Below, one piece after another: positions 9,627 through 18,293 of a DNA stretch of 64,000 nucleotides. Source of the DNA: Tunturiibacter empetritectus. GTDB taxonomy: Bacteria > Acidobacteriota > Terriglobia > Terriglobales > Acidobacteriaceae. The DNA lies in NCBI RefSeq assembly GCF_014201375.1, contig NZ_JACHDZ010000003.1, forward strand, positions 620,001 to 684,000, in the 5' to 3' direction. A program made the position numbers and the translations under genes. The notes under the pieces were generated by a model that was not told where the DNA came from, made no database searches, and saw only the letters and a list, made by a program, of their open reading frames with translations. Position 1 is the stretch's first letter, and the number at the start of each line of letters is the position of its first letter.

Positions 9627-9699
9627 CCTCTCGAGTGAAAGGTTTGGTGCGGGCGGGGGGACTTGAACCCCCACGACCTGATAAGGGTCTGCGGATTTT

Positions 9700-9909
9700 C
9701 ATACCACTTCGGCTTTCGCCGCCCCGATAAGCGAGTTCGTGGTCTGGACTATCCCTTCACCATTCCCCATATGAGGTTTAGGTGCTGCCCGTCTAGTCTC
9801 TACACCTTCCCAGAAGTGACTCCGGGCTTGGCTCGGGATTGCCGGATAAGGTTTCCCCGACTTTGAGCAGTTCTACTCCGCCGGTTTCCCGACGGGCACT
9901 CAATTACAT
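9700..9909 (-). ncRNA. Group I self-splicing intron in tRNA-Leu(UAA)
   Basis: A 210-nt intron on the minus strand. The conserved core elements are readable in order: a P-like element GTCGGGGAAACCTT, Q element AATCCCGAGCCAAGCC, R element GAGACTAGACGGGCAGCACC, and S element AAGGGATAGTCC. The base before the intron is T and its last base is G, the standard group I splice-site pair. The core closely resembles the small introns of cyanobacterial and plastid tRNA-Leu(UAA) (subgroup IC3). It has no homing endonuclease reading frame, and its length is at the small end for a catalytic group I intron. Confidence 0.92.
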
Positions 9910-9937
9910 AAGTCCGCTGTGTCTGCCGATTTCACCA
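9910..9937 (-). repeat. 28-bp direct repeat, copy in intact tRNA-Leu (att-like)
   Basis: Positions 9910-9937 are identical to 11409-11436. This copy is exon 1 of the intron-containing tRNA, from base 8 to the first anticodon base. The integrase gene lies between the two copies. Confidence 0.85.
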
Positions 9938-9987
9938 CGCCCGCATGATGAGTACAACAGAACCATCATAAAGCACGGAGCAAAGAT

Positions 9988-11274
9988 CTACGCTTCATCA
10001 GCTAAGGGGATGGCTTTCACTCGGCCTGGACCTTTCTTCGAAATCGGCTCCTTTTTCGAACGGGGTCTCATGATGTTGATGGCGGAAGCATCCAGACGTG
10101 TCTTCAAGTGGGCTGCGTAGTACTTCTCGATCATCTCGACGCTTGTCCGACAGTTCTTTGCGATCTGATAGATATCGGCTCCTTCGAGCAGACGCAGGCA
10201 AATGTAGGTGTGGCGGAGGCTATAAGCCGTTCGCGGCCTACCGTCGCGGTCAGTGCGAAGCTTTTCTTCGCCAAGTATTGCGTTGAACAGATCGCGCGGC
10301 CATTTCGGGAACAAAAGATCGGTAGGTCCTGGCTCGTGCCACTCGCCGTTGGCGATGGAAGCAGTACGGCTGCCTGATCTCCCCGGCCCGCCATCTGGTC
10401 TTGTGCGAGCTTTCAGCCGTTGGAATGGATGCACTGCTCCGGCAGTGCTCTTGCAATAGCCAACACCACGCTTTCCACGTACTTCGATCTCTAAGATGGT
10501 TTGGCCGCTGCCCTCGTCTTCAACCACCGTGACATCGCGAAACTGAAGACGCAATGCCTCATCGGGACGTAGGCCCGTGTTGGCGGAAAAAAGAACGTAA
10601 TCGTGAAGTTGCTCCGCTTCCCAACGGAAACGGGGCTGCTTGGGATCGTGCGCGCGTTTTCGCGTCGCCTCGTAAAGTTGCTTGTACTCCTCCGGGGAGA
10701 ACCACGCTCTATGCGAAATCTTGGACGACGAGCGGTATGGTTCCGACAGGTCCGGCAGATGATCTATCCATCCATGCCGCAGGGCTGTCTTGAAAATCTG
10801 GCGGAGGGTCACGATTTCCTGATGCATGGTGTTGCGCGCTGGCGGCTTGCCACGCGTAGCTTTGCATTCTTCGAGCCTATGGATGCGATATTCGTTGATC
10901 TTGCCCGCCGTGATCTCAGGAAGCACCATGTTCCCAAAGAATGGGACGAGGTGACCATTCGTACGCGCATGCTGTCCACGAGCATAGGTTGGGCTACGTT
11001 GTCCCTGCGTGATGATGTCGAACTCACGCAGGTATAACTTCGCAGCTTCGCGGAACATCTTCCCGCTTTTCAACTCACCGTCGCGAAGTTTACCTCGAAG
11101 CTGCAAGTACCAGTCTTCTGCGAACTCCTTTGCCTTGGAGAGACTGTCTTCCTTCGTGGTCGTGCGTCGATTCTTGCTTGCCAGATAGCTTGCGCATTGC
11201 CAGCTAGAACTATTGGGACGTCTGTAGATGTGTACCTTGCCGCCAAGGATCGTGTGATGTTCGGACACGCGCAT
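9988..11274 (-). CDS. Tyrosine-type site-specific integrase
   Basis: A 428-residue tyrosine recombinase. An N-terminal arm-binding/core-binding region (about 50-190) precedes the catalytic domain. Arg236 lies in TGLRPDEALRL, the second catalytic block is AYSLRHTY with Arg354-His355, and the tyrosine is in IEKYYAAHL (385 or 386). The usual LGH segment is replaced by NCRTS, a variation I have seen in divergent integrases; activity therefore is likely but not certain. The gene reads toward the intact tRNA-Leu, its 3' end 43 bases from the tRNA 5' end, and its own upstream region holds the truncated tRNA copy. This layout is typical of an integrative element using a tRNA gene as attachment site. 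Confidence 0.9.
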   Translation of the reverse strand: MRVSEHHTILGGKVHIYRRPNSSSWQCASYLASKNRRTTTKEDSLSKAKEFAEDWYLQLRGKLRDGELKSGKMFREAAKLYLREFDIITQGQRSPTYARGQHARTNGHLVPFFGNMVLPEITAGKINEYRIHRLEECKATRGKPPARNTMHQEIVTLRQIFKTALRHGWIDHLPDLSEPYRSSSKISHRAWFSPEEYKQLYEATRKRAHDPKQPRFRWEAEQLHDYVLFSANTGLRPDEALRLQFRDVTVVEDEGSGQTILEIEVRGKRGVGYCKSTAGAVHPFQRLKARTRPDGGPGRSGSRTASIANGEWHEPGPTDLLFPKWPRDLFNAILGEEKLRTDRDGRPRTAYSLRHTYICLRLLEGADIYQIAKNCRTSVEMIEKYYAAHLKTRLDASAINIMRPRSKKEPISKKGPGRVKAIPLADEA

Positions 11275-11402
11275 TCACCTCCACACTCTCATGAATAACA
11301 CGAAAAATGTGTGAGGGTTGCGTAAGGTTTGTGATCATTCTCGAAATCTAACATGTATTTTATTTTCATGAATTTATGTGAGATAGACGTACAAACTGAA
11401 TC

Positions 11403-11443
11403 GATTTTAAGTCCGCTGTGTCTGCCGATTTCACCATCCGGGC
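11403..11443 (-). pseudogene. 5' half of an intronless tRNA-Leu(UAA), split att site
   Basis: On the minus strand this reads as a tRNA-Leu 5' half: acceptor strand GCCCGGA, D-arm region GGTGAAATCGGCAGACAC, anticodon stem GCGGA and loop CTTAAAA, then breaks off after the first base pair partners (TC). The anticodon loop is continuous, so this copy has no intron. Its acceptor strand (GCCCGGA) cannot pair with the 3' end of the intact gene nearby (CGCCCGC), so the two halves do not belong to one gene. Its true 3' half should end in TCCGGGC and is not seen in the window. Confidence 0.85.
11409..11436 (-). repeat. 28-bp direct repeat, copy in split tRNA-Leu (att-like)
   Basis: Identical to 9910-9937. 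To its left are AT-rich sequences with ATGAAT/ATGTGAG motifs, near 11290-11310 and 11368-11385, that could be integrase arm sites. The arm-site idea is tentative. Confidence 0.8.
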
Positions 11444-11566
11444 TTGCGAGAGAGGACCCGCCTGCACCATCTTAACGCATTCCGAAAGATTCCCGTCAGG
11501 GAACCTCAGCCGGCATCTTTGCGTATCTTCGAAAAGTTTGCATCTTATCTCGATCGGTTCCCCTCT

Positions 11567-12823
11567 ATGCCTTTCCACGAAATCCTGATGCAAACTTTGT
11601 CTGCGCTCTGGGACACCAAGCTTCGCAGCTTTCTTACAATGTTCGGCATCGTCTGGGGGATCACTTCGGTGATCCTGCTTGTTGGCCTTGGCATCGGCTT
11701 CAACGTGGATCAAAAGGAGCATCTCCGCACGATTGGCACCGACATCGCCATCATCTTTGGCGGCAAGACCGGTGCCCAGGCGGGAGGATACGCCGCAGGC
11801 CGAGACATTCATCTCACCGTTGATGACGCCATCGCTATCCAGCAGCAGGCCCCTCTGGTGAAGACCGTAAGCCCCGAACTCCGCCGCAGCGTCGCCGAGG
11901 TCAGCCAGTGGAACGCAGCCAACCGAGCCGTGCGCGGAGTATGGCCGGAGTATCAGCGATTCCGCTCCCTCACCGTCGAGCAGGGGCGTCTCATGACCGC
12001 GCAGGACGAGGACGAAGGAGCACGAGTCATTCTGCTCGGTGCCGAAGCCAGCCGGCAGCTCTTCCCCGGTAAACTAGTCGTCGGACAACCTCTGATGGTA
12101 AGCGGCTATCAATACACCGTCATCGGAGTACTCGCAAAAAAGAAGCAGAATGGCAGCTACGGCAGTGGCCCGGACAACACGCAACTCTTCACAACCTACT
12201 CCGCAATGGCCCGCGACTTCCCACCCACCGAAGGCCCAGGAGTCATTCGCGGATATGTAAACAACATCGTCGTCGAACCGGTTTCCGCCGGCATGCACGA
12301 AAAAGCCCTGGACCAGGTCTCGCGAATCATCGCAGAGCGTCACCACTACGATCCCAACGACAAAGAAGCTCTCTGGATATGGGACACCCTCGAAGGCTCG
12401 AAGTTTACCGAACGCATCTTCAGCGTCATGACATTTTTCTTCGGAGCCGTAGCGCTGCTCACACTCGCCCTGGGCGGAATCGGCGTCATGAACATCATGC
12501 TGGTCGCAGTCACCGAACGCACTCGCGAAATCGGGGTCCGCAAAGCCCTGGGAGCCACAGCCATCGATATCAAACGCCAATTTCTCGTCGAGTCAGCAAT
12601 CATCACACTGGTCAGCGGACTCGGCGGCCTGGCACTCGGAGTCGGGGTCTGCGCCGCAATGCGCTACGTCCCGCTTCCCGACTTCGTGCCGCACCCCGTA
12701 ATCTCTCCAGTAGCTATCGCCGCATCGCTCACCACCCTTGCAGCCATCACTATCTTTGCAGGAATGTACCCTGCCCTTCGCGCCGCCAATCTTAGCCCGA
12801 TGGAATGCCTGAGGACAGAATAG
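11567..12823 (+). CDS. MacB/FtsX-type ABC transporter permease
   Basis: A 418-residue inner-membrane permease. The start at 11567 gives MPFHEILMQTLSALWDTKLR followed directly by transmembrane segment 1, as in the MacB family; an in-frame ATG at 11444 would add 41 residues that overlap the split tRNA region and look non-coding. A periplasmic MacB_PCD domain (about 45-270) is followed by an FtsX domain with three transmembrane segments. The latter contains the signature GGIGVMNIMLVAVTERTREI and ALGATAIDIKRQFLVES. No ATPase subunit is encoded next to it. It is followed after two bases by a paralogue, so the pair may form a heterodimer. The exported substrate is unknown. Confidence 0.88.
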   Translation: MPFHEILMQTLSALWDTKLRSFLTMFGIVWGITSVILLVGLGIGFNVDQKEHLRTIGTDIAIIFGGKTGAQAGGYAAGRDIHLTVDDAIAIQQQAPLVKTVSPELRRSVAEVSQWNAANRAVRGVWPEYQRFRSLTVEQGRLMTAQDEDEGARVILLGAEASRQLFPGKLVVGQPLMVSGYQYTVIGVLAKKKQNGSYGSGPDNTQLFTTYSAMARDFPPTEGPGVIRGYVNNIVVEPVSAGMHEKALDQVSRIIAERHHYDPNDKEALWIWDTLEGSKFTERIFSVMTFFFGAVALLTLALGGIGVMNIMLVAVTERTREIGVRKALGATAIDIKRQFLVESAIITLVSGLGGLALGVGVCAAMRYVPLPDFVPHPVISPVAIAASLTTLAAITIFAGMYPALRAANLSPMECLRTE

Positions 12824-12825
12824 AG

Positions 12826-14082
12826 ATGAGCCTGCTTGAAATCATTCGCCAAAGCCTCGACTCACTCCTCCGCAACCGTCTGCGCTCTGGCCTCACCATG
12901 CTCGGAATTATCTGGGGACTGGTGACCGTCGTCCTTTTGCTCAGCTATGGCAAGAGCCTCGGCGAAGGCGTACTCAATGGCTTCATGGGTCTCGGGGACA
13001 ACGTCATCATGGTGTGGGGGGGCCAAACCAGCATGCAGGCTGGCGGCGAACGATCCGGTAAAAAAGTAAAGTTCCTTGACGGCGACACGGAAGCAATTCG
13101 CGACGCAGTTCCCTTCCTCAAAGCAGTCAGCTCCGAGACTGACGACGGCTTCAGCTTCAAGTACGGCTCCAAGGTGGTCAACATCCAAAGCAAAGCAATC
13201 GACTTCCCCTACGGAGGAATGCGCCGGCTCAACGTCGATCAAGGCCGCTACTTCGAAGCAGCTGACTTCACCGATCATCGCCAGGTCGTCATCTTCGGTC
13301 CGCACGCCGCGCAAAAACTTTTCAACGGCGATCCTCCCGTCGGCGAGTCGGTCCAGATCGAAGGCCACGTCTTTCAAGTGATCGGCGTTCTAAAAAACAA
13401 AATCCAGGACTCCTCCAACAACGGTCCCGACAATGAAAACGCCTTCGTCCCCTTCGACATGATGCGCCTGCTCCGCAGCCAGCGCAACCCCGACAGCATC
13501 GTCTTCCAGCCCAGCGCGCCCGAACTCCACCTCAAGGCACTGCAGGCCGTACGCGCCGTGCTCGCCCAGCGGCACCACTTCGATCCCAAGGATGACAAGG
13601 CCGTCCCCAGTTGGGACACCGTCGCCGACTCAGCCGAGATCATGCAGTTCAGCACCGCGCTCGACCTTCTCCTCGGCATCATCGGCGCCATGACGCTTGG
13701 CGTCGGTGGAGTCGGCGTCATGAACATCATGCTAGTCTCGGTCACCGAGCGCACCCGCGAGATCGGCCTGCTCAAAGCTCTCGGAGCACGCCGCAAAGAC
13801 ATCCTCACGCAGTTTCTCCTGGAAAGTCTGACGTTAACCTTCCTCGCAGGCATCGTCGGAATGATTGTAGCCGTCATCGTCGCGTACCTTATCCCACCGA
13901 TGCCGCTCTACTCCGACATCTACAAGACAGCCAACCACGAGGGCGACATCCTTCTCCGCGCCTCCCCAACCATCATGCTCGTCTCGTTCGCAATCCTCGC
14001 CGCAGTCGGCGTCATCTCCGGGCTTCTACCGGCAGTGCGCGCCTCACGCATGGACCCCGTCGTCGCTCTAAGACACGAGTAA
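12826..14082 (+). CDS. MacB/FtsX-type ABC transporter permease, paralogue
   Basis: A 418-residue permease of the same architecture as the gene before it: transmembrane segment 1, a MacB_PCD periplasmic domain, then an FtsX domain with GGVGVMNIMLVSVTERTREI and ALGARRKDILTQFLLES. I chose the ATG at 12826 because it has GAGG upstream and aligns with the paralogue's start; an ATG at 12805 would overlap the previous gene. The two permeases are clearly related through tandem duplication but differ through most of the periplasmic domain. A dedicated ATP-binding subunit must be supplied from elsewhere. No terminator with a T-run is evident after the stop. Confidence 0.88.
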   Translation: MSLLEIIRQSLDSLLRNRLRSGLTMLGIIWGLVTVVLLLSYGKSLGEGVLNGFMGLGDNVIMVWGGQTSMQAGGERSGKKVKFLDGDTEAIRDAVPFLKAVSSETDDGFSFKYGSKVVNIQSKAIDFPYGGMRRLNVDQGRYFEAADFTDHRQVVIFGPHAAQKLFNGDPPVGESVQIEGHVFQVIGVLKNKIQDSSNNGPDNENAFVPFDMMRLLRSQRNPDSIVFQPSAPELHLKALQAVRAVLAQRHHFDPKDDKAVPSWDTVADSAEIMQFSTALDLLLGIIGAMTLGVGGVGVMNIMLVSVTERTREIGLLKALGARRKDILTQFLLESLTLTFLAGIVGMIVAVIVAYLIPPMPLYSDIYKTANHEGDILLRASPTIMLVSFAILAAVGVISGLLPAVRASRMDPVVALRHE

Positions 14083-14200
14083 CCCATCCGTTTCTCCCGA
14101 CCAACGGCGAGACCCCGTGTACTCACCCCAGCCAAGACGGGTATACAAGTCACGACGTGCCCGCCCGCACAGAGCGAGCCCGTCCGGCAGGACGCATTCC

Positions 14201-14464
14201 CTAATTTGCCAGCCGATACCGAATTGTCTGATCCTCAAGAAAATACTCTGCTGAGCAATCCGAAGCCCCGCAGATCATTGACTCCAGCCCCGCACACTGC
14301 TGCTTCGTAATCAGCCCCAACGACCCGCACGACGGACACGCCAGCACCGCCCAATAAGGGTTATCCGCCTTACCCAGCTCGCCCGCCTGCTCCAGCAGAA
14401 ACAACGTACCCGGCTGCATCTGCTCCGGGATCCACACTTCAAGTAGGTTCAATTCCGCTACCAT
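14201..14464 (-). CDS. Small zinc-ribbon-like hypothetical protein
   Basis: An 87-residue protein; ATG 14464 (MVAELNLLEVW) is preferred to an upstream ATG at 14500. It carries CPSC, then further cysteines in KQQCAGLESMICGASDC, giving two possible metal-binding pairs. I do not recognise a named family. No signal peptide or membrane segment is seen. It stands alone, convergent with the permease operon. Function unknown. Confidence 0.55.
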   Translation of the reverse strand: MVAELNLLEVWIPEQMQPGTLFLLEQAGELGKADNPYWAVLACPSCGSLGLITKQQCAGLESMICGASDCSAEYFLEDQTIRYRLAN

Positions 14465-14666
14465 GCTTGCCTCTTCTCCCAACGGTTGTCTGCGGTTCAC
14501 GACTCACGTTCTAGCGCCAATACCGAATTGTCAGGCTGCGGAAGAGACCTCCTGGATGACTTTGTGTCGCCGTCGCTCTATGCACTACTTCTGGTGCAAA
14601 GAATAACGGAATTCCCGCTCCTGTCAATCCCACATTTTGCACAGAAAGAAGACAGCGTGGTTCACC

Positions 14667-17099
14667 CTATTGTCCCGCATACAACGCACGATAGATCTCA
14701 CGATTACGCAGAATCGCCTGCACGTACTCCCGCGTCTCACTGTAAGGAATTGACTCAACGAACTCAGCGATGTCTTTGTAGTCCCCGATTGCTATCCACT
14801 GCCGCACCGGCACGTCCCCTGCGTTGTAGGCAGCCAGCGCATACTCAGCCTGGCCACCGAATCTGTCCATCACCTCCCGCAGATTCAGTGTTCCCAACTG
14901 CAGGTTCGTCGTCGGATTCAACAGCATATTCGCATCGAAGTGTTTGATTCCCTGCTTCTTCGCCGCCGACTTCCCCACCGAAGGCAGCAGTTGCATCAGC
15001 CCCCAGGCGTTTGCATGACTCACTACTCCTGCATTGAACTCCGACTCTTGCCGAATTAGCGACGCCACTAGGAAAGGGTCCAACCCGTTCTTCCGAGAGT
15101 CCGCCGTCAGATCCGCCCAGTACGGCTGCGGAAACAGAAGCTTCCAATACACCGTCGGAACCTCATCCAGGGGTAGCGAAAAAAAGGAGATCCCGCTGTG
15201 CTTCATCGATTGAATCGCCCGCGTTGTCTCCCCATACGACGAGTAGATCTCCGCCTGTGCCAGCGTGCCCCATTCGCTCGAGGTCTCACTCGCCTGAATC
15301 TCCGGCCCGATGTATTCATTCAGCGCCGCATTCGCCAGCAGCCTCGCCTTGATCAGATGAGGCTCGTTCTCCGGCAACTCCCCCGTCAAATCCGGAACCA
15401 CCGGCACGTGCACCGCGCTCAAAGCCGCAGCAGGAGCGACACTCGCCGTCTGCGTCTTCAGCACATTCAGTCGCTGCCTCGCCAGTCCCGCATAGTAGGA
15501 GTGGATGTACGAGGCAGTCAGCGCGCGATAGTAGTTCACAGCCTGCCCGAAGTTCTTCTCTTCATCCTCGTAGATTCGCCCGCGCCAGTAGAGCGCCCCA
15601 GGAATCTCGATCCCCCCGCCAAACATCTGGATCTGCTCCTCCATCAACCGCGCCGCCTCGGCATAGTTATGCTGCCGATAGTTCATCCACGCCGCCCGCC
15701 AGTGTGCCGAAGGCGCATATAAACTCTTCGGAAACAGCTTCACCAGCAGCGCATAGTGATAGGTTGCCTGTTGCGCATCATGCTTCAGCAGATACATATT
15801 TCCGCCGGAATACAGTGCCTCCTCCAGCCACCGGCTCGTCGGAAAATCCCTCACCATCCGCGCAATTAAAGCGTCATGTGCGCTCTGGTCATCCTCATTA
15901 CGCGACAACTCAGCCAGCAGATACAGCTTCAGCGCCGCACTGTCGTCCCTGGTGTCCGGCAGCTTCTCCACCTCTCGCCGGCTGATCTTCTTCAACCTCA
16001 TATCCGAGGCCGCAGCGTAGATCAACAGCGCATCATGGTCCGCCGAGCTCAGACCCGAACCATCCCGCTCGATCGAGTGATACTCCTCCCCAGCCTCCGC
16101 ATATCGCTTGGCGTTGAACAACTGGTCCGCATGAACCTTACGCTCCGCAACAATAGGTGGCATATTCATCGCCTGCAACTGCGTACGTGCCTGAGCCGCC
16201 TCAACGCTTAAAGGAAATCCAACATAAATACTTCTGAAAATAGAAGCCGCGTGCGCCGTGTCGCCCGAGGTCTGGTAAGCCCGCGCCAAAGCATAACGAA
16301 AGTCGACGTGCGACCCCTGCGCCGAATCCGCGAGCGGCACCAGAACCTTCAACGCGCCTTGTGGATCATTTTGTTGCAAATGAGCATTCGCCAGCGACAC
16401 CGGCGCACTCGCGTCGAAGATGCTCTCAGGATGTCGTTCCGCAAAGCCGTCCAGCAACCCATACGCATCTGCCCCATGCCCGCCCTGTATCGCCGCCTGC
16501 GCCCCCAGGTAATCGGCGTAGTCGTCCAGTGCCGTACCGCTTACATTGGCCTGTCGATAGCTGTGCACCGCCTCGTCATACCGATGATCCAGCATCGCAG
16601 CATGCCCCAGCGCCAGGTAAGCCGCCGCCGCGCCTTCTCCGGGATGCTGTCGCGCATAAGCCTCCACCCCGCTGTAAGCCGCTGCCGATCGAGTCGCCGC
16701 CAGCTGCTGCGCCATCGGACGAAGCTGCTCTGAAGCCTTGAACGCACTTGTCAAACGAATCGTCTGCGCCGTTGGCTTCCGCGAGACGATGTGGTGCTTC
16801 CGCCTCGCAGCGCCCTTCTTCCCCGTCGCCTTGCTGCCCGGCGTCTTGGCAGATGTCCCGGCCTTCGCCTTCCCGCTCGCCCCCTTCGTCTTCGATCCCG
16901 AGGCCTTCCCTGCGCCTGCAGAAGATGTCCCAGACTTGGAAGGTGTCGGTGCCTTCTTAGGTTGTGGTTTAGACTGCGGAGTCGCCGGTGTTGTGGTCTG
17001 CGCCTGCCCAACCGTGTAGCCCGCCGAACACGGCACGCTCATCCCCATCAAAGCAGCGGCAACTACCGCCGACCAAACCTTACCCCTGATGGTCCCCAT
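14667..17099 (-). CDS. Slt-type soluble lytic murein transglycosylase
   Basis: An 810-residue exported protein. ATG 17099 has AAGGGA upstream and opens a signal peptide (VWSAVVAAALMGMSVPCSAG). A lysine/alanine/threonine-rich linker (about 35-100) is followed by a long alpha-helical, TPR-like superhelix. The C-terminal SLT domain carries catalytic Glu at about residue 685 in SLIRQESEFNAGVVSHANAW, then GLMQLLP and the AAYNAG motif. It cleaves the glycan strand of peptidoglycan to 1,6-anhydromuropeptides in the periplasm. The E. coli Slt70 is about 645 residues; the extra length here is in the low-complexity linker and the helical part. It is transcribed alone. Confidence 0.9.
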   Translation of the reverse strand: MGTIRGKVWSAVVAAALMGMSVPCSAGYTVGQAQTTTPATPQSKPQPKKAPTPSKSGTSSAGAGKASGSKTKGASGKAKAGTSAKTPGSKATGKKGAARRKHHIVSRKPTAQTIRLTSAFKASEQLRPMAQQLAATRSAAAYSGVEAYARQHPGEGAAAAYLALGHAAMLDHRYDEAVHSYRQANVSGTALDDYADYLGAQAAIQGGHGADAYGLLDGFAERHPESIFDASAPVSLANAHLQQNDPQGALKVLVPLADSAQGSHVDFRYALARAYQTSGDTAHAASIFRSIYVGFPLSVEAAQARTQLQAMNMPPIVAERKVHADQLFNAKRYAEAGEEYHSIERDGSGLSSADHDALLIYAAASDMRLKKISRREVEKLPDTRDDSAALKLYLLAELSRNEDDQSAHDALIARMVRDFPTSRWLEEALYSGGNMYLLKHDAQQATYHYALLVKLFPKSLYAPSAHWRAAWMNYRQHNYAEAARLMEEQIQMFGGGIEIPGALYWRGRIYEDEEKNFGQAVNYYRALTASYIHSYYAGLARQRLNVLKTQTASVAPAAALSAVHVPVVPDLTGELPENEPHLIKARLLANAALNEYIGPEIQASETSSEWGTLAQAEIYSSYGETTRAIQSMKHSGISFFSLPLDEVPTVYWKLLFPQPYWADLTADSRKNGLDPFLVASLIRQESEFNAGVVSHANAWGLMQLLPSVGKSAAKKQGIKHFDANMLLNPTTNLQLGTLNLREVMDRFGGQAEYALAAYNAGDVPVRQWIAIGDYKDIAEFVESIPYSETREYVQAILRNREIYRALYAGQ

Positions 17100-17427
17100 T
17101 GTTCCCTTGTTTCTCCAACCCACATCTCCACTCTAAGCTGAGCCGCTCTGGCTCCGCAGCACCAATCGACCGCGAACCACCACAGATACCACTAAAGATA
17201 CTTCATCGGATGCGTCCACCTTGCGCCAATTGCCTCTCTTATCGGCGCCGAGCGCTCCCGAGATTACCAATTGCCAATCTTTTTCCACAACTAGGGTAAA
17301 GATCTCCCATTCAAGGCCGAATAGACAAAGAGGACTGCAGATATGCAGGAAAAATCCAGATCTCTCTTGTCCCGCGCTTGCGTTCTCCCACTCCAAAAGA
17401 GTTTCCAGACCTCCCCTGAGGAATACT
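17100..17427. other. Divergent promoter region
   Basis: A non-coding gap between the divergent transglycosylase and PEP-CTERM genes. I see a good ribosome site (CTGAGGAA) at its right end. No convincing regulatory palindrome was found. Confidence 0.4.
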
Positions 17428-18072
17428 ATGCGCCTAAGCCTGTTCACCCGTGCCTCTATCCTCGCCCTTGCTTCCATTCCTCTCTTCGCCGACCCTATTC
17501 CCTACGCAAACGTCGGACAACTAGCTCCGGACCATTCCTTTACGGCAACCGGCAACGGAATAGTCACCGCCTACTTCTACTCTTCCAGCGCCGGCAACGA
17601 TGACAAGATCATTCTCTGGGACAAGACCTCCAACACACGGACCGCCCCCTCTCTCGACAACCACAACTCCGCCATCGGATCCTCCATCTCACTCTCCGTC
17701 AAAGCCGGTGACTCCCTCATCTTCGTCCTTGACGACGTCACAACCGGCCAGGACTTCAGCTCCGTCGACTACTTCGGCGTTGTCTCACCAGCCAACTACA
17801 ACGACGACGGCTACAACCACGCCTACTCCACCCCCTACTCCGGCGGAGTCAGCGGTATTCCTGCAGGCATCTATCTCGGGATGGAAGATCTCGGAGTCAT
17901 AGGCCTCAAGCCGCTCACCGGCTCCGACCTCGATTACAACGACGACAACTTCGTCGTCACCAACGCCACCGCGACTCCAGCCTCGACACCGGAGCCGAGC
18001 ACCATCATCCTCTTCGGCACTGGCTTGGTCGCAGCAGCCGGCGCCCTCCGCCGCAAGTTCGCCCGCGGCTAA
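17428..18072 (+). CDS. PEP-CTERM secreted protein
   Basis: A 214-residue protein starting at ATG 17428, preceded by GAGGAA; the reading frame extends upstream but without a better start. A signal peptide (RASILALASIPLFADP) is followed by a beta-rich domain with acidic clusters (DYNDDNFVV, DDVTTGQDF) resembling calcium-loaded DUF4114-type domains. The C-terminus is a textbook PEP-CTERM signal: PEPSTIILFGTGLVAAAGAL then RRKFARG. Such proteins are cut and anchored or released by an exosortase. No exosortase is encoded in this window. The function of the mature domain is unknown. Confidence 0.87.
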   Translation: MRLSLFTRASILALASIPLFADPIPYANVGQLAPDHSFTATGNGIVTAYFYSSSAGNDDKIILWDKTSNTRTAPSLDNHNSAIGSSISLSVKAGDSLIFVLDDVTTGQDFSSVDYFGVVSPANYNDDGYNHAYSTPYSGGVSGIPAGIYLGMEDLGVIGLKPLTGSDLDYNDDNFVVTNATATPASTPEPSTIILFGTGLVAAAGALRRKFARG

Positions 18073-18293
18073 GTCCTTTCTCCATCAACGTTCGGCAACA
18101 CCGGAGAGCGTGAACCTTCCAGGCCATGTTCTCCGGTAACCGCTTCTTTTCGGCAACAAGACCTCTCCGCAAAAGCAGCTCCCCAATCCTAACTTTGCTC
18201 TCTAGCTCACCGACATTTACTATGTTGTAGATACTGAATCTTCCGCTCCTTAAAACGGGCGATTCAAGTGTTTGTTTCCGCACCTTTTCATTC

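Larger units (their letters stand above)
9645..9944 (-). tRNA. tRNA-Leu(UAA), interrupted by a group I intron
   Basis: Exon 1 is 9944-9910 and exon 2 is 9699-9645. The spliced molecule folds as a class II tRNA: acceptor stem GCGGGCG/CGCCCGC, anticodon stem GCGGA/UCCGC with loop CUUAAAA (anticodon UAA), long variable arm with stem GACC/GGUC, and T stem GGGGG/CCCCC around UUCAAGU. The 3' CCA is encoded. The intron lies between the first and second anticodon bases (U34 and A35), the same place as in cyanobacterial tRNA-Leu(UAA). The gene is adjacent to an integrase. A plain tRNA search without intron handling would miss it or call it truncated. Confidence 0.93.

Noticed and set aside
9988-11408. 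The mobile element being only the 1.5-kb integrase segment between the 28-bp repeats
   Set aside because: The two tRNA copies have non-matching acceptor strands, so they cannot be the two halves of one disrupted gene; a larger island extending left is more consistent, though not proven.
18100-18145. ACCGGAGA/TCTCCGGT hairpin as terminator after the first PEP-CTERM gene
   Set aside because: The stem is only 8 bp with a 20-nt loop and no T-run follows, so support is weak.
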